Source: Brevibacterium spongiae
GTDB taxonomy: Bacteria > Actinomycetota > Actinomycetes > Actinomycetales > Brevibacteriaceae
Reading direction: 5' to 3'
DNA length: 64,000 nt
NCBI RefSeq assembly: GCF_026168515.1
Contig: NZ_CP093443.1
Coordinates: forward strand, 372,001 to 436,000
Of the stretch, positions 52,194 to 60,836 are shown one piece after another. Within the stretch, counting starts at the first letter, position 1. Each line of letters opens with the position of its first letter. Under the pieces are notes generated by a model, which did no database searches, was not told where the DNA came from, and saw only the letters and a list, made by a program, of their open reading frames with translations. A program made the position numbers and the translations under genes.

Positions 52194-53417
52194 TCAGGCC
52201 ACGCGTTCGAAGACCGCAGCCATGCCCTGACCGCCGCCGATGCACATGGTCTCGAGGCCGTAGCGCGATTCGCGGCGATCCATCTCCCGCAGCAGGGTCG
52301 CGAGGATGCGCCCACCGGTCGCGCCGACCGGGTGGCCCAGTGAGATGCCCGAGCCGTTGACGTTGAGACGCTCGGCGAAGTCGGATTCGGACAGCTTCCA
52401 TTCGGTCGTGCAGGCGAGCACCTGCGCCGCGAATGCCTCGTTGAGTTCGATGAGGTCGATATCGACGAGTTCGAGACCCGCGCGCTGCAGTGCCTTCGCG
52501 GTCGCCGGGACCGGGCCGATGCCCATGGTTTTCGGCGGCACACCGGCCACGGCCCAGCTGCGCATGCGGGCGAAGACCCGCAGACCCAGCTCGGCGGCCT
52601 TGGCTGCGGTGGTGACGATGCACAGGGCGGCACCATCGTTCTGACCCGAGGCATTGCCGGCGGTCACCGTGGCCTCATCGTCGGACTTCCCGAGCATCGG
52701 CTTGAGCTTCGCGAGCTTCTCGACCGTCGATCCGGGACGGATGTGCTCATCGGTCGTGATGACCTGTTCAGGGGTCTTCCGGGTGGCCGGCAGCGTGATC
52801 GGCACGATCTCGTCGGCGAACTTCCCTTCCTCAGTCGCCGAGGCGGCACGACGATGCGATTCAACGGCGTAGACGTCCTGGTCCTCCCGCGAGATCTTGT
52901 ACTCCCGACGCAGGTTCTCCGCGGTTTCGATCATTCCGCCCGGCACCGGGTAGTCATTGCCGCCGGCGGTGAGGCGGCCGCGGACGAGGCCGTCTTTGAG
53001 CTCGACGTTGCCGCCCCTGATGCCCCAGCGGATCTCCTCATTGAAGAACGGTGCGCGGCTCATCGACTCGACGCCGCCGGCGACGACGAGGTCCGCGAAA
53101 CCGGCTGAGATCATCGCGTGGGCGTCGGCGATCGCCTGCAGGCCGGAGCCGCAGCGACGGTCGACCTGACGGCCCGGAACGGTGATCGGCAGTCCCGCGT
53201 TGAGGGCGACGACGCGGCCGATCGCCGGGGTCTCCATGTGCGGATAGCAGTTGCCGAGGACGACATCCTCAATGGCTTCACCCGGCAGGTCGGTCTTCTC
53301 CAGCAGAGCTTTCAGGACCTGACGGCCGAGCTCCTCGTGCGGAACGTCCTTGAACTGTCCGCCGAATCCGCCCACGGGGGAGCGGAGAGGTTCGCAGATG
53401 ACGATGTCTTCGGACAC
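52194..53417 (-). CDS. Acetyl-CoA acyltransferase (thiolase)
   Basis: A 407-residue thiolase with full catalytic set: nucleophile Cys in DRRCGSGLQAIADAHAMI (about residue 90), NEAFAAQ, His in GISLGHPVGATGGR and the second Cys in TMCIGGGQGMAAVFE. It cleaves a 3-oxoacyl-CoA to acetyl-CoA and a shortened acyl-CoA. Separated from the GctAB-type CoA transferase by the LysR gene, it could complete a 3-oxoadipate-like step, but a general degradative thiolase is equally possible. The GTG at 53417 has GGGAG 5 nt upstream. The upstream spacer is AT-rich with GTATTAATAC at 53499-53508. Confidence 0.94.
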   Translation of the reverse strand: MSEDIVICEPLRSPVGGFGGQFKDVPHEELGRQVLKALLEKTDLPGEAIEDVVLGNCYPHMETPAIGRVVALNAGLPITVPGRQVDRRCGSGLQAIADAHAMISAGFADLVVAGGVESMSRAPFFNEEIRWGIRGGNVELKDGLVRGRLTAGGNDYPVPGGMIETAENLRREYKISREDQDVYAVESHRRAASATEEGKFADEIVPITLPATRKTPEQVITTDEHIRPGSTVEKLAKLKPMLGKSDDEATVTAGNASGQNDGAALCIVTTAAKAAELGLRVFARMRSWAVAGVPPKTMGIGPVPATAKALQRAGLELVDIDLIELNEAFAAQVLACTTEWKLSESDFAERLNVNGSGISLGHPVGATGGRILATLLREMDRRESRYGLETMCIGGGQGMAAVFERVA

Positions 53418-53686
53418 GGAGTCTCCCTTTGGTTGCGGTCGCACCGTCCCGCTTGTGGGGCCGGAACGTCGACACGATCGGCATCACTGCCGAATTTGGT
53501 ATTAATACTTTCCCATTTATGAACATATCCGAATGGATTGCGCCTGACAAGGGTGCGTCTCAATGAATGGGCCTCATAGTGACGGCGCGGCACTGGTGGG
53601 TGGGTCGCCTCGGTGACGGTATGCGGGGTCGCTGGATTCGATTCGCAAGATTCGCCAGCCTGGCCGGCTTGCGGCGGCCAGGCCGC

Positions 53687-54580
53687 TCAGCGGACGGTCG
53701 GCAGTACCGCCTCGGCGACATCGAGCACCGTGTTCAGGGCGGCGTCCTGCTGATCGAGTCGGTAGGCGAGGTGGAGCTGGGTGGCTTCGTTCGGGAGATC
53801 GAGCGGAACCGCGGCGATCCGCGAGTCGTAGCCGGCGGCGACGGAATCGAACGTAATCGTCACGCCCATCCCGGCGGCCACGAGCGCGGAGATCGACTGC
53901 GAGTCGGGGGCCTCCTGGACGGTGCGCGGGCTGAACCCGGCGTCGAGGCACAGGCGCATGGCGGTCTCGCGCAGGTTCGAATTCGGTCGTGCGGGCAGGA
54001 GGACAAAGGGTTCGTCGGCGAGTTCCTTGACGCCGATCTTCTTCCGCTTCGCCAGGCGGTGAGAGCTCGGCAAGGCGACACATGGACGCTCGATCGCCAC
54101 GGGGCGGCCGGCGATGAGCGGGGGTCGCCGACGCCACCGGACCAGCGCGAGGTCGAGAGTGCCGTCCATGATCCGCTCGAGGCCTTCGTCGGCATAGACC
54201 GTCGACTCGAGCTGGAAAGTGATGCCCGGATTGCGTTCGTGTGAGGCCGCCACGAGGGTGGCGGCCAGGTCGCGCGAGGACGGATGTGAGTAGCCGAAGC
54301 GCACGCGACCGACCTCACCGCTGGAAGAGCGGTGGACGGATTCGACGGCGGCCTGCTGAGTGGCGAGCATGTGCTTGGCCGGCTCGAGCAGGGCTTCACC
54401 GGCGGGGGAGAGGCTGACCGAACGGGTCGTGCGCTGGAACAGTGAGGCTCCGAGCTCGGTCTCCAGGGACCGGATGGTGCGGCTCAGCGGAGGCTGGGCC
54501 ATGCCGAGGCGTTCGGCGGCACGACCGAAGTGGAGTTCTTCGGCGACGGCGACGAAGGCGCGGATCTGCTGCAGCTCCAA
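53687..54580 (-). CDS. LysR-family transcriptional regulator
   Basis: A 297-residue LTTR. The HTH is LQQIRAFVAVAEELHFGRAA and GMAQPPLSRTIRSLETELGA, then LFQRTTRSVSLSPAGEALLE. The sensor domain includes VRFGYSHPSSRDLAATLVAA. Its ending LPNEATQLHLAYRLDQQDAAL resembles regulators of the BenM/CatM/CbnR type. Divergent from the CoA transferase pair with 112 bp between starts; an ATTATT-N12-AATAAT site lies there. Probably activates the CoA transferase and perhaps the thiolase. Confidence 0.92.
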   Translation of the reverse strand: MELQQIRAFVAVAEELHFGRAAERLGMAQPPLSRTIRSLETELGASLFQRTTRSVSLSPAGEALLEPAKHMLATQQAAVESVHRSSSGEVGRVRFGYSHPSSRDLAATLVAASHERNPGITFQLESTVYADEGLERIMDGTLDLALVRWRRRPPLIAGRPVAIERPCVALPSSHRLAKRKKIGVKELADEPFVLLPARPNSNLRETAMRLCLDAGFSPRTVQEAPDSQSISALVAAGMGVTITFDSVAAGYDSRIAAVPLDLPNEATQLHLAYRLDQQDAALNTVLDVAEAVLPTVR

Positions 54581-54621
54581 AATATTCTCCTGTGTCAGGC
54601 GGCCGCTGGGCGAGTGGCTTA

Positions 54622-54645
54622 ATTATTGCATGAAAAAGTAATAAT
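54622..54645. promoter_or_regulatory. LysR-type binding site ATTATT-N12-AATAAT
   Basis: A perfect 6-bp inverted pair in the AT-rich divergent spacer between the LysR gene and the CoA transferase. A -10-like TATAGC follows at about 54678, close to the CoA transferase start. Confidence 0.6.
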
Positions 54646-54692
54646 GGTAGGGCTATTTTGCAGATTTGGGTAATTGCTATAGCCTGCGAACC

Positions 54693-55637
54693 ATGGATAG
54701 TGACACAGTCGTCAGTTTGCCTGAAGCCATTGAGCGTTACGTCAAGGACGGAGCCACGGTGGCGCTCGAGGGGTTCTCCCACCTTATCCCGTTCGCCGCC
54801 GGGCACGAGATCATCCGGCAGGGAATCTCCGGGCTCACCTTCTGCCGGCTCACCCCCGATCTGCTCAGCGACATGATGATCGCCGCCGACTGCGTCGATC
54901 GCCTCGTCTGCTCGTTCTTCGCCTCCGGTTCGGCCGGAAGCCTCTACGAGGTGCGGCGTCGCATCCAATCCGCCGACCCGCGTCCGCTCGAGGTCGAAGA
55001 GTACTCGCATCACGCGATGACCCTGCGCTATCACGCCGGCGCCGCCAGGTTGCCCTTCGCTCCGATCGGCTCCTTCGTCGGTTCGGATATCCCCGGCATC
55101 AACCCGGACATCCGCTCCGTCGTCGACCCGTACTCGGGGAAGAAGACCTACGTGGTCCCGCCGCTCAACCCTGACGTCACGATCGTCCATGCTCAGCGGG
55201 CCGACCGGCACGGAAACGTGCAGATCTGGGGCATCACCGGCACGCAGCAGGAAGCCGTCTACGCAGCGAAGCATGTCATCGTCACCGTCGAGGAGATCGT
55301 CGACGACGAGGTCGTCCGCTCAGACCCGAACCGCACCCTCATCCCGGCTCACGCCGTCGACGCCGTCTGTGAGGTCCCGACCGGAGCACACCCCTCCTAT
55401 GTGCAGGGATCCTATGACCGTGACAACGCCTTCTACCGCGAATGGACGCCGATTTCGAAGGACCCGGCTCGGCTCCGGGAATGGCTCGACACCCATGTCC
55501 GCGGCACCCACGACCATGCTGAATACCTCCAGGCGATCGGCGCCGACCGGCTGTTGAGCCTGCGCGTGGCTCCACGCCCCTCCGGCACAGTCGATTACGG
55601 TCGCCGCGCCTTACTCAACGAAGGGACCGTGAAATGA
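54693..55637 (+). CDS. CoA-transferase subunit A (GctA/CatI type)
   Basis: A 314-residue class I CoA-transferase subunit. Seen are VKDGATVALEGFSHLIPFAA, FASGSAGSLYEVRRRIQSAD, LPFAPIGSFVGSDIPGIN, NPDVTIVHAQRADRHGNVQI and VEEIVDDEVVRSDPNRTLIP. GctA, CatI and IpdA share this form. The following subunit keeps the ESG glutamate motif, so a real CoA transferase (for example 3-oxoadipate:succinyl-CoA) is preferred over a ring-opening IpdAB hydrolase. The start at 54693 is chosen from alignment sense and the nearby promoter; there is no RBS. Confidence 0.9.
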   Translation: MDSDTVVSLPEAIERYVKDGATVALEGFSHLIPFAAGHEIIRQGISGLTFCRLTPDLLSDMMIAADCVDRLVCSFFASGSAGSLYEVRRRIQSADPRPLEVEEYSHHAMTLRYHAGAARLPFAPIGSFVGSDIPGINPDIRSVVDPYSGKKTYVVPPLNPDVTIVHAQRADRHGNVQIWGITGTQQEAVYAAKHVIVTVEEIVDDEVVRSDPNRTLIPAHAVDAVCEVPTGAHPSYVQGSYDRDNAFYREWTPISKDPARLREWLDTHVRGTHDHAEYLQAIGADRLLSLRVAPRPSGTVDYGRRALLNEGTVK

Positions 55638-56416
55638 GCACCACCTCGGCGAAGGAATTCACCGAAACCGAACTCATCGTCTGCGCGGCCGCGAAGATGC
55701 TCGCCCGTAGCCGCACCGTCTTCGCCGGGGTCGGTCTGCCGACGCTGGCCGTCGACCTGGCGCACCGCACGGTCAATCCTGGCATCCAGCTCATCTACGA
55801 ATCCGGGGTCGCCGGCGCGCACCCGGAATCGATGGCCGAGGGTATCGCGGACTCCGTCGTCGTCTCCGGCGCCGAGGCGGTCGTGAACATGCATGCCCTG
55901 TTCGGATACGTCCTCCAAGGTGGGAACGTCGACGTCGGCTTCCTCGGAGCCGCTCAGGTCGACCGGTACGGTTCGCTGAACACCACGGTCATCGGCGACT
56001 GGGATTCGCCGAAGGTGCGCCTGCCCGGTTCCGGAGGGGCTGCGGACATCATGGCCAACGCAGGAGAGGTCTTCGTCGTCCTCCGCCGCCATGACCCGGC
56101 CGCGCTGCCCGCCGAACTCGACTTCACGACCTCCGCCTCGCCGGTGCGCGCGGCTGAGCAGCCGGACTTCATCCAGCCGCCCGGATTCGGCGTCTCCACC
56201 GTCATCACCCCGTTGGGGATCCTGCGGCGACGTGAGCGCCTCGGCGAGCTCGAACTCACAGAGGTGCACCCCGGGGTCACGGTCGAACAGGTGCAGGAGG
56301 CGACCGGTTGGGACCTCGCCGTCGCCGAGGATGTCCAGCAGACTCAGGCGCCGACGGCCGAGGAAGTCCGCTTACTCCGCGACGAGATCGATACGGTCCG
56401 GCTCTACCTGCGGTAG
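55634..56416 (+). CDS. CoA-transferase subunit B (GctB/CatJ type)
   Basis: A 260-residue partner of the preceding subunit; its ATG overlaps that gene's stop (ATGA), so subunits are made in equal amounts. Seen are TVFAGVGLPTLAVDLAHRTV, LIYESGVAGAHPESMAEGIA with the glutamate expected to form the acyl-glutamyl-CoA intermediate, VDVGFLGAAQVDRYGSLNTT, and PGSGGAADIMANAGEVFVVL. Substrate is not certain. Confidence 0.9.
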   Translation: MSTTSAKEFTETELIVCAAAKMLARSRTVFAGVGLPTLAVDLAHRTVNPGIQLIYESGVAGAHPESMAEGIADSVVVSGAEAVVNMHALFGYVLQGGNVDVGFLGAAQVDRYGSLNTTVIGDWDSPKVRLPGSGGAADIMANAGEVFVVLRRHDPAALPAELDFTTSASPVRAAEQPDFIQPPGFGVSTVITPLGILRRRERLGELELTEVHPGVTVEQVQEATGWDLAVAEDVQQTQAPTAEEVRLLRDEIDTVRLYLR

Positions 56417-56533
56417 GTGGGACCGGAGTCGGCTGAATCGGTACGTCTTTCTCTGGATTGCTCACCGAGGAACGTGGGCAGTCCAGAGTGGACAGTACCT
56501 AGAAGTTGCTGGCGATGCGGTCTTTGATGCTTC

Positions 56534-56749
56534 TTGGGAGGTGCGGCGCAGACGGGTACGATGAGCCGTATGTCGAGCCCCGAATCGGACACTCAGGGGC
56601 TGTCGGTCACGCCGTCAGCCCCTCACCTCCGCTGATCCCCTAACTCTGCTGTCCGGTGTTGCCCGCAGCACGACCTTCGGGAGTTTTTGGGCGCTGACCG
56701 TGGTGACGAGACGTTCTTTTGTTCGTACTCTCACTTCGGAGTTATCTCG
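56534..56749 (+). promoter_or_regulatory. Promoter and possible leader-peptide attenuator of the efflux gene
   Basis: TTGGGA (56534-56539), 17-bp spacer, TACGAT (56557-56562) form a good promoter. A 21-codon leader ORF starts 7 nt after the -10. Within it GGGGCTG (56596-56602) pairs with CAGCCCC (56616-56622). Further on, GTGTTGC/GCAGCAC and CCCG/CGGG hairpins end in a TTTTT run (56684-56688), a terminator-like site 60 bp before the efflux start. This layout fits drug-induced ribosome-mediated attenuation. Confidence 0.5.
56570..56635 (+). CDS. Putative leader peptide (21 residues)
   Basis: Reads MSSPESDTQGLSVTPSAPHLR and stops before the terminator-like hairpin. It starts directly at the predicted transcription start (leaderless). 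It has no homologue I can recall; support is positional only. A ribosome stalled here would disrupt the GGGGCTG stem inside the ORF. Confidence 0.4.
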   Translation: MSSPESDTQGLSVTPSAPHLR

Positions 56750-57937
56750 ATGCCTTTTGTTCTTTATCTTCTTGCCCTGGCGGTCTTCGCTATGGGTACT
56801 TCCGAATTCATGCTCGCTGGCCTCGTGCCCGACATTGCCACAACCTTCGGCGTTTCCGTGGGGACTGCTGGTCTTCTGACCTCGGCATTCGCCGCAGGTA
56901 TGGTGATCGGCGCACCTGCGATGGCCGCTCTCACTCGTCGCCTCCCTGCGAAAGCGACACTTTTGGGATGCGTGATCGTGTTCGCGCTGTCCCACGTCGT
57001 CGGAGCAATCTCACCAGACTTCACTGTCTTGTTCATTACTCGCGTGATCGCTGCGGTTGTCAATGCGGGCTTCTTGGCGGTTGCGCTGGGGGCGGCGACG
57101 AAACTCGTGACACCGGATGCCAAAGGTCGGGCCGTGGCGGTCCTGCTTGCGGGCACCACTGTCGCAACCGTTGCCGGCGTCCCGGCGGGTGCTCTGCTGG
57201 GGACGGCGCTCGGTTGGCAGTCGACGTTCTGGGCGATCGCTTTACTGTGCGTCCCCGCTGCGGTCGGCATTGCTGCGGGTTTCACCCATCAGTCTGACGA
57301 AGCCTCTCGGGAAGAGCCGTCTTCTACTTCGCTGCGGGCGGAGCTGTCGCAGCTGGCCTCTCCACGCCTGGTCTTAACGATGCTGCTCGCTGCCTTGGTG
57401 AATGCCGGAACTTTCTCCGCGCTGACTTTCCTGGCCCCGATCGTTACTGATACTGCCGGCCTGAGCCAGTGGTGGGTGTCAGGGGCGCTTATGCTTTTCG
57501 GCGCTGGCTCCTTCATCGGAGTCACCGTTGCAGGACGGTTCTCGGATGCCCGGCCCCGAATCGTCATCGTAGGCGGTGGAAGTGTTCTAGTGCTCGGGTG
57601 GTTTGCGTTGGCAATATTCGCGACGAACCCCGTTGCCCTGCTCGGGCTCGTTTTCGCTCAGGGTGTGTTGGGGTTCGCTGTTGGGAGCACGCTGATCACG
57701 CGAGTGCTCTATGCGGCGGCGGGTGCGCCCACTATGGCGGGGTCGTACGCGACAGCGGCGCTCAACGTCGGTGCGGCGGCAGGTCCAGTCCTCGCTGCTG
57801 CCGCACTCGGCGTTATGCCGGGTTCGCTTGGGCCTGTTTTGGTGGCTGTCGTCGCGACAGCAACGGCGTTGCTGGTCGCAGTTTCCCTTCTTCGGCTGGT
57901 TGCGCCCAGGGACAACGTCCTGGCTTCATACACCTAG
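56750..57937 (+). CDS. Cmx/CmlR-like MFS drug efflux transporter
   Basis: A 395-residue, 12-helix MFS protein beginning PFVLYLLALAVFAMGTSEFM, LAGLVPDIATTFGVSVGTAG and LLTSAFAAGMVIGAPAMAAL, the signature opening of actinobacterial chloramphenicol exporters (Cmx, Cml). RVIAAVVNAGFLAVALGAAT and GVPAGALLGTALGWQSTFWA follow the family. Codon third positions are visibly richer in T than neighbours, suggesting later acquisition. The start follows CGGAG by 8 nt. Resistance to chloramphenicol is likely but not proven by sequence. Confidence 0.88.
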   Translation: MPFVLYLLALAVFAMGTSEFMLAGLVPDIATTFGVSVGTAGLLTSAFAAGMVIGAPAMAALTRRLPAKATLLGCVIVFALSHVVGAISPDFTVLFITRVIAAVVNAGFLAVALGAATKLVTPDAKGRAVAVLLAGTTVATVAGVPAGALLGTALGWQSTFWAIALLCVPAAVGIAAGFTHQSDEASREEPSSTSLRAELSQLASPRLVLTMLLAALVNAGTFSALTFLAPIVTDTAGLSQWWVSGALMLFGAGSFIGVTVAGRFSDARPRIVIVGGGSVLVLGWFALAIFATNPVALLGLVFAQGVLGFAVGSTLITRVLYAAAGAPTMAGSYATAALNVGAAAGPVLAAAALGVMPGSLGPVLVAVVATATALLVAVSLLRLVAPRDNVLASYT

Positions 57938-57950
57938 ACCATGCAACGTG

Positions 57951-57987
57951 ATGCGGCCCCGAGTTCGCAGTGAACTCGGGGCCGCAT
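57951..57987. terminator. Perfect 16-bp hairpin between convergent transporter genes
   Basis: ATGCGGCCCCGAGTTC pairs with GAACTCGGGGCCGCAT around loop GCAGT, 13 bp after the efflux stop, followed by TGTCG. It serves the plus-strand gene and perhaps the convergent MHS gene ending at 58038. Confidence 0.9.
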
Positions 57988-58037
57988 TGTCGTAGAGGCT
58001 GGGTCCCAGAGGGGCTGAGGTCGGGGCCTCAGAGACC

Positions 58038-59528
58038 TCAGGGGGTGACGGGCATGCGTGGTGGAACAGGCTTGGAATCCGTGCTCGTGGCGTCGGCATT
58101 TGGTGCTGTGTCGCTCGTGCCAGGCCCGTCCGTTGGAGCGCCTTCGTCAGATGCGGCCTCAGCTGCTTCCACCTTCTCAGCGGCGAGAGCCTCGGCGAAC
58201 TCTGCCTCGTCGGCGGCCTCGGCCTTCGAGTTCTCGCTCGCCCTCCATCCGGTCTTGTTCAGCAGGATGAGGGTGCAGATGAGGGAGACGAGCGCATAGC
58301 TGGCGCTGAGGATCGCCACCGGAATGATGGAATCCGAACTGTTGTACATCCATTGCGCGGCCGCCGCAGTGCCGCCGCCCACGGTCATCGAGCACAGCTG
58401 GTAGGCCAGCGAGATTCCCGTGTACCGGACCCGAGTGGGGAACGCCCGGGCGATGATTCCGCCGATGCCGGCGTAGAACAGCGAGTGCGGAACAGTTGCG
58501 GCGGCCATGGCTGCGAGGGCGATCCCGGGATGGCCCAGTTCGATCGCGAAGAACATGAGCGGCATGAGGACGAACTCCGGAACGATGATCCAGACGATCG
58601 CCTTGCGCATGTCCTTGACCCGGTCGAGGATGACCGCGCCGAACGGCTGGACGATGAACTGCACGACGAGGGCGAGCGTGACGACGCCGAGGAACGTCGA
58701 CGAACTGTACGCCCAGGGGTGGGTGGTGTCCGTGGCCCAGGCAGTGGCGAACGTCGTCTTGAGATAGGTGACCTGAATGAGCGGCAGCGAACCGGCGCCG
58801 AGGAGGATGAGCACCCAGTGCTTCTTGATCGCCTCGATGGCGGGAACCTTGACGACGGCGTCCTTCTTCTTCACGACCTTCATGTTCTCCGGCTCTTCGA
58901 GCTTGAGGCGGATGACGAGGCCGATGACGATGAGGAAGATCGAAGCGAGGAATGCAATCCTCCAGCCGTAGAGCAGGAACTGCGGGGTCGGCAGAAGCGC
59001 GAGGGCGAAGAACATGCCCGAGGAGATGAGGTTTCCTGCCGGAGATCCCTGCTGGGCGAAGGCCGAGTACAGGACCCCCTTGCCCTTCGGCGCGTTCTCA
59101 CTGGCGATGAGCACGGAGCCGCCCCATTCGCCACCGACGGCGATGCCCTGCAGGATGCGCAGGCAGGTGAGGATGATCGGCGCGGCGATGCCGATGGTCG
59201 CGTATCCCGGCAGCAGGCCGACGAGGAACGATGCCGCGCCCATCATCACAAGGGTGACGACGAGCGTCTTCTTCCGGCCGTACTTGTCACCGAAGTGACC
59301 GAAGATGATTCCGCCGAGCGGACGTGCCAGGAAGCCGGCCCACAGTGTGACAAAGGAGAGCAGAGTGCCGACGCCGGCCGGCAGGGTGTCGGGGAAGAAT
59401 ACGTGACCGAACACCAGCGCCGAGGCGGTGCCGTAGATGTAGAAGTCGTACCACTCGATGGTGGTTCCGATGAATGATGCGATTCCGGCTTTCCGGGCTC
59501 GTTTCGCGGTGTTGACCGAGTCAGACAT
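58038..59528 (-). CDS. MFS transporter, MHS type (ShiA-like)
   Basis: A 496-residue, 12-helix symporter. Seen are GIASFIGTTIEWYDFYIYGT, LARPLGGIIFGHFGDKYGRK, LRILQGIAVGGEWGGSVLIA and RVRYTGISLAYQLCSMTVGG. The C-terminus has an unusual acidic Ala/Glu/Asp-rich tail of about 60 residues (AEAADEAEFAEALAAEKVEA). MHS carriers import organic acids with protons. It shares an ATCAGAGATAA site with the divergent-regulated acyl-CoA dehydrogenase operon, so it probably imports that pathway's substrate. Confidence 0.93.
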   Translation of the reverse strand: MSDSVNTAKRARKAGIASFIGTTIEWYDFYIYGTASALVFGHVFFPDTLPAGVGTLLSFVTLWAGFLARPLGGIIFGHFGDKYGRKKTLVVTLVMMGAASFLVGLLPGYATIGIAAPIILTCLRILQGIAVGGEWGGSVLIASENAPKGKGVLYSAFAQQGSPAGNLISSGMFFALALLPTPQFLLYGWRIAFLASIFLIVIGLVIRLKLEEPENMKVVKKKDAVVKVPAIEAIKKHWVLILLGAGSLPLIQVTYLKTTFATAWATDTTHPWAYSSSTFLGVVTLALVVQFIVQPFGAVILDRVKDMRKAIVWIIVPEFVLMPLMFFAIELGHPGIALAAMAAATVPHSLFYAGIGGIIARAFPTRVRYTGISLAYQLCSMTVGGGTAAAAQWMYNSSDSIIPVAILSASYALVSLICTLILLNKTGWRASENSKAEAADEAEFAEALAAEKVEAAEAASDEGAPTDGPGTSDTAPNADATSTDSKPVPPRMPVTP

Positions 59529-59642
59529 GCGATTCCTCTCAGGTGGAGCGTCATTGCGCCTACCGATGCCCAGCGTCGTTGACGTGGCATGGGTGCTTGT
59601 TCACAGTAAGTTGCTCACTGATGCCACGGCAAAGACTTTCTC

Positions 59643-59658
59643 GTTATACCTGTATAAC
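59643..59658. promoter_or_regulatory. Palindrome GTTATAC-CT-GTATAAC upstream of the MHS transporter
   Basis: A perfect 7-2-7 inverted repeat 115 bp before the transporter start. The GTATAC-like half-sites resemble GntR-family operators; no GntR gene lies in the window. Confidence 0.55.
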
Positions 59659-59696
59659 CCGCGGTGATATTGAAGCCGGCTGTCCTTGATTTTCTG

Positions 59697-59729
59697 GGAT
59701 TACCGATGCGTAATCCGGATCAGAGATAA
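59697..59729. promoter_or_regulatory. Palindrome GGATTAC-N6-GTAATCC and adjacent ATCAGAGATAA
   Basis: A perfect 7-6-7 palindrome (59697-59716) is followed directly by ATCAGAGATAA (59719-59729), identical to the core of the site beside the LysR start at 60759-60769. Likely LysR binding region controlling the transporter. The remainder of 59529-59844 shows no gene. Confidence 0.55.
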
Positions 59730-59844
59730 CTGTGTCTGATGCCGCGTGAAAGAATCTTGGAGAGATTGTTCCCCTCCGAGTATCAGAGTGCCGAGTTGCG
59801 CTCGCAGGTGCGCTCGCCGTGGGAATCCCTTGCCGAGGCGACAC

Positions 59845-60747
59845 TCAGTCGCCGACGGGGTCGGCCATGGACTCCGAGGCGGCGACGAGGTCGAGGGCGA
59901 GGTCGCCGATGAGCGACGACTGGTCCTCCCTACGGACGGTGATCCAGGCCTGTGGGGCATTCGGGCGAGTGCCGACCCGCGTGAAGGTCAGTCGCTCATC
60001 GCTGCGGTAGCTCAGTGCCACCGGCGAAGGGACGAGCGAGACGCCGAGACCGTGTGCCACCATCTCGACGGCGGCTGACCAGCTGGCCGTCTGATGGTGG
60101 ATCTGCGGTTCGAAGCCGTGCGTGCGGCAGATTCCCACGACGTTGTCGTGGTAGATCGGGGACGCACTCTTGCGAAAGATGACGAACGGGGAGTCGACGG
60201 CCTCGGCGATGGTGGTGATCGGTGACTCGGCGGGAGCGCACAGCCAGAAGGACTCCCTGGCCGCCGGAGTGCATGCGAGGTCGGGGTGTTGGAGGGGCAT
60301 GTGCCCGCAGGCGATGTCGATATCGTGGCCGAGCAGCATGTTCGACTGCGCCGCCGAGGTGGCTTCCTCCGTGGTGACGAGGATGTTCGGATGCTCGGCG
60401 GAGAAATCCGTGATCGTCTGCGGCAGGCCGCGGTGGAGGAACGTGGCCACGGTGCCGATCGAGATCGAGGTCGGAGCCCCGGTGTTCACGGCTACCGCGT
60501 ACTCGTTGAATCGGTGGGCGGCGCCGACGGCGGACTTCGCATAGGGCAGCAGCGCCTCTCCTGCCGCAGTCAGCTTCGTCACTGGACTGCGGTGGAACAG
60601 CGGTTTGCCGACGAAGTCCTCGAGCCGTTTGAGTTCGGCGCTCAATGCTGGCTGCGAGATGTTGACGGCATCGGCTGCGAGTTGGAATTTGCCGTGCTCA
60701 GCCAGGGCGATGAAGTACTGGAGGCGTTTGAGGCTTGGTTCTGCCAT
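59845..60747 (-). CDS. LysR-family transcriptional regulator
   Basis: A 300-residue LTTR. The HTH is LKRLQYFIALAEHGKFQLAA and VNISQPALSAELKRLEDFVG, then LFHRSPVTKLTAAGEALLPY. The sensor domain includes ISIGTVATFLHRGLPQTITD and DIDIACGHMPLQHPDL. Divergent from the acyl-CoA dehydrogenase with 89 bp between starts, and upstream of the MHS transporter in the same direction; ATCAGAGATAA sites on both sides suggest that it controls all of them. Confidence 0.92.
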   Translation of the reverse strand: MAEPSLKRLQYFIALAEHGKFQLAADAVNISQPALSAELKRLEDFVGKPLFHRSPVTKLTAAGEALLPYAKSAVGAAHRFNEYAVAVNTGAPTSISIGTVATFLHRGLPQTITDFSAEHPNILVTTEEATSAAQSNMLLGHDIDIACGHMPLQHPDLACTPAARESFWLCAPAESPITTIAEAVDSPFVIFRKSASPIYHDNVVGICRTHGFEPQIHHQTASWSAAVEMVAHGLGVSLVPSPVALSYRSDERLTFTRVGTRPNAPQAWITVRREDQSSLIGDLALDLVAASESMADPVGD

Positions 60748-60756
60748 AACTGAAGA

Positions 60757-60780
60757 TTATCAGAGATAAGAGAAATATCT
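60757..60780. promoter_or_regulatory. LysR site TTATC-AGA-GATAA with overlapping AGATA-N7-TATCT
   Basis: A perfect 5-3-5 palindrome (60757-60769) overlaps AGATA-N7-TATCT (60764-60780). It lies in the divergent spacer between the LysR gene and the acyl-CoA dehydrogenase, and its ATCAGAGATAA core recurs at 59719. Confidence 0.65.
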
Positions 60781-60836
60781 TTGTCAGCCGCAGATTCTCG
60801 GGCGTACCGTCGAAGTAACCATCAAAGGAGATTATC

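Noticed and set aside
51976..52623. Upstream extension of the CaiB open frame to 596 codons
   Set aside because: It crosses the thiolase end, a terminator and a palindrome; the CaiB family begins at the ATG near 51975.
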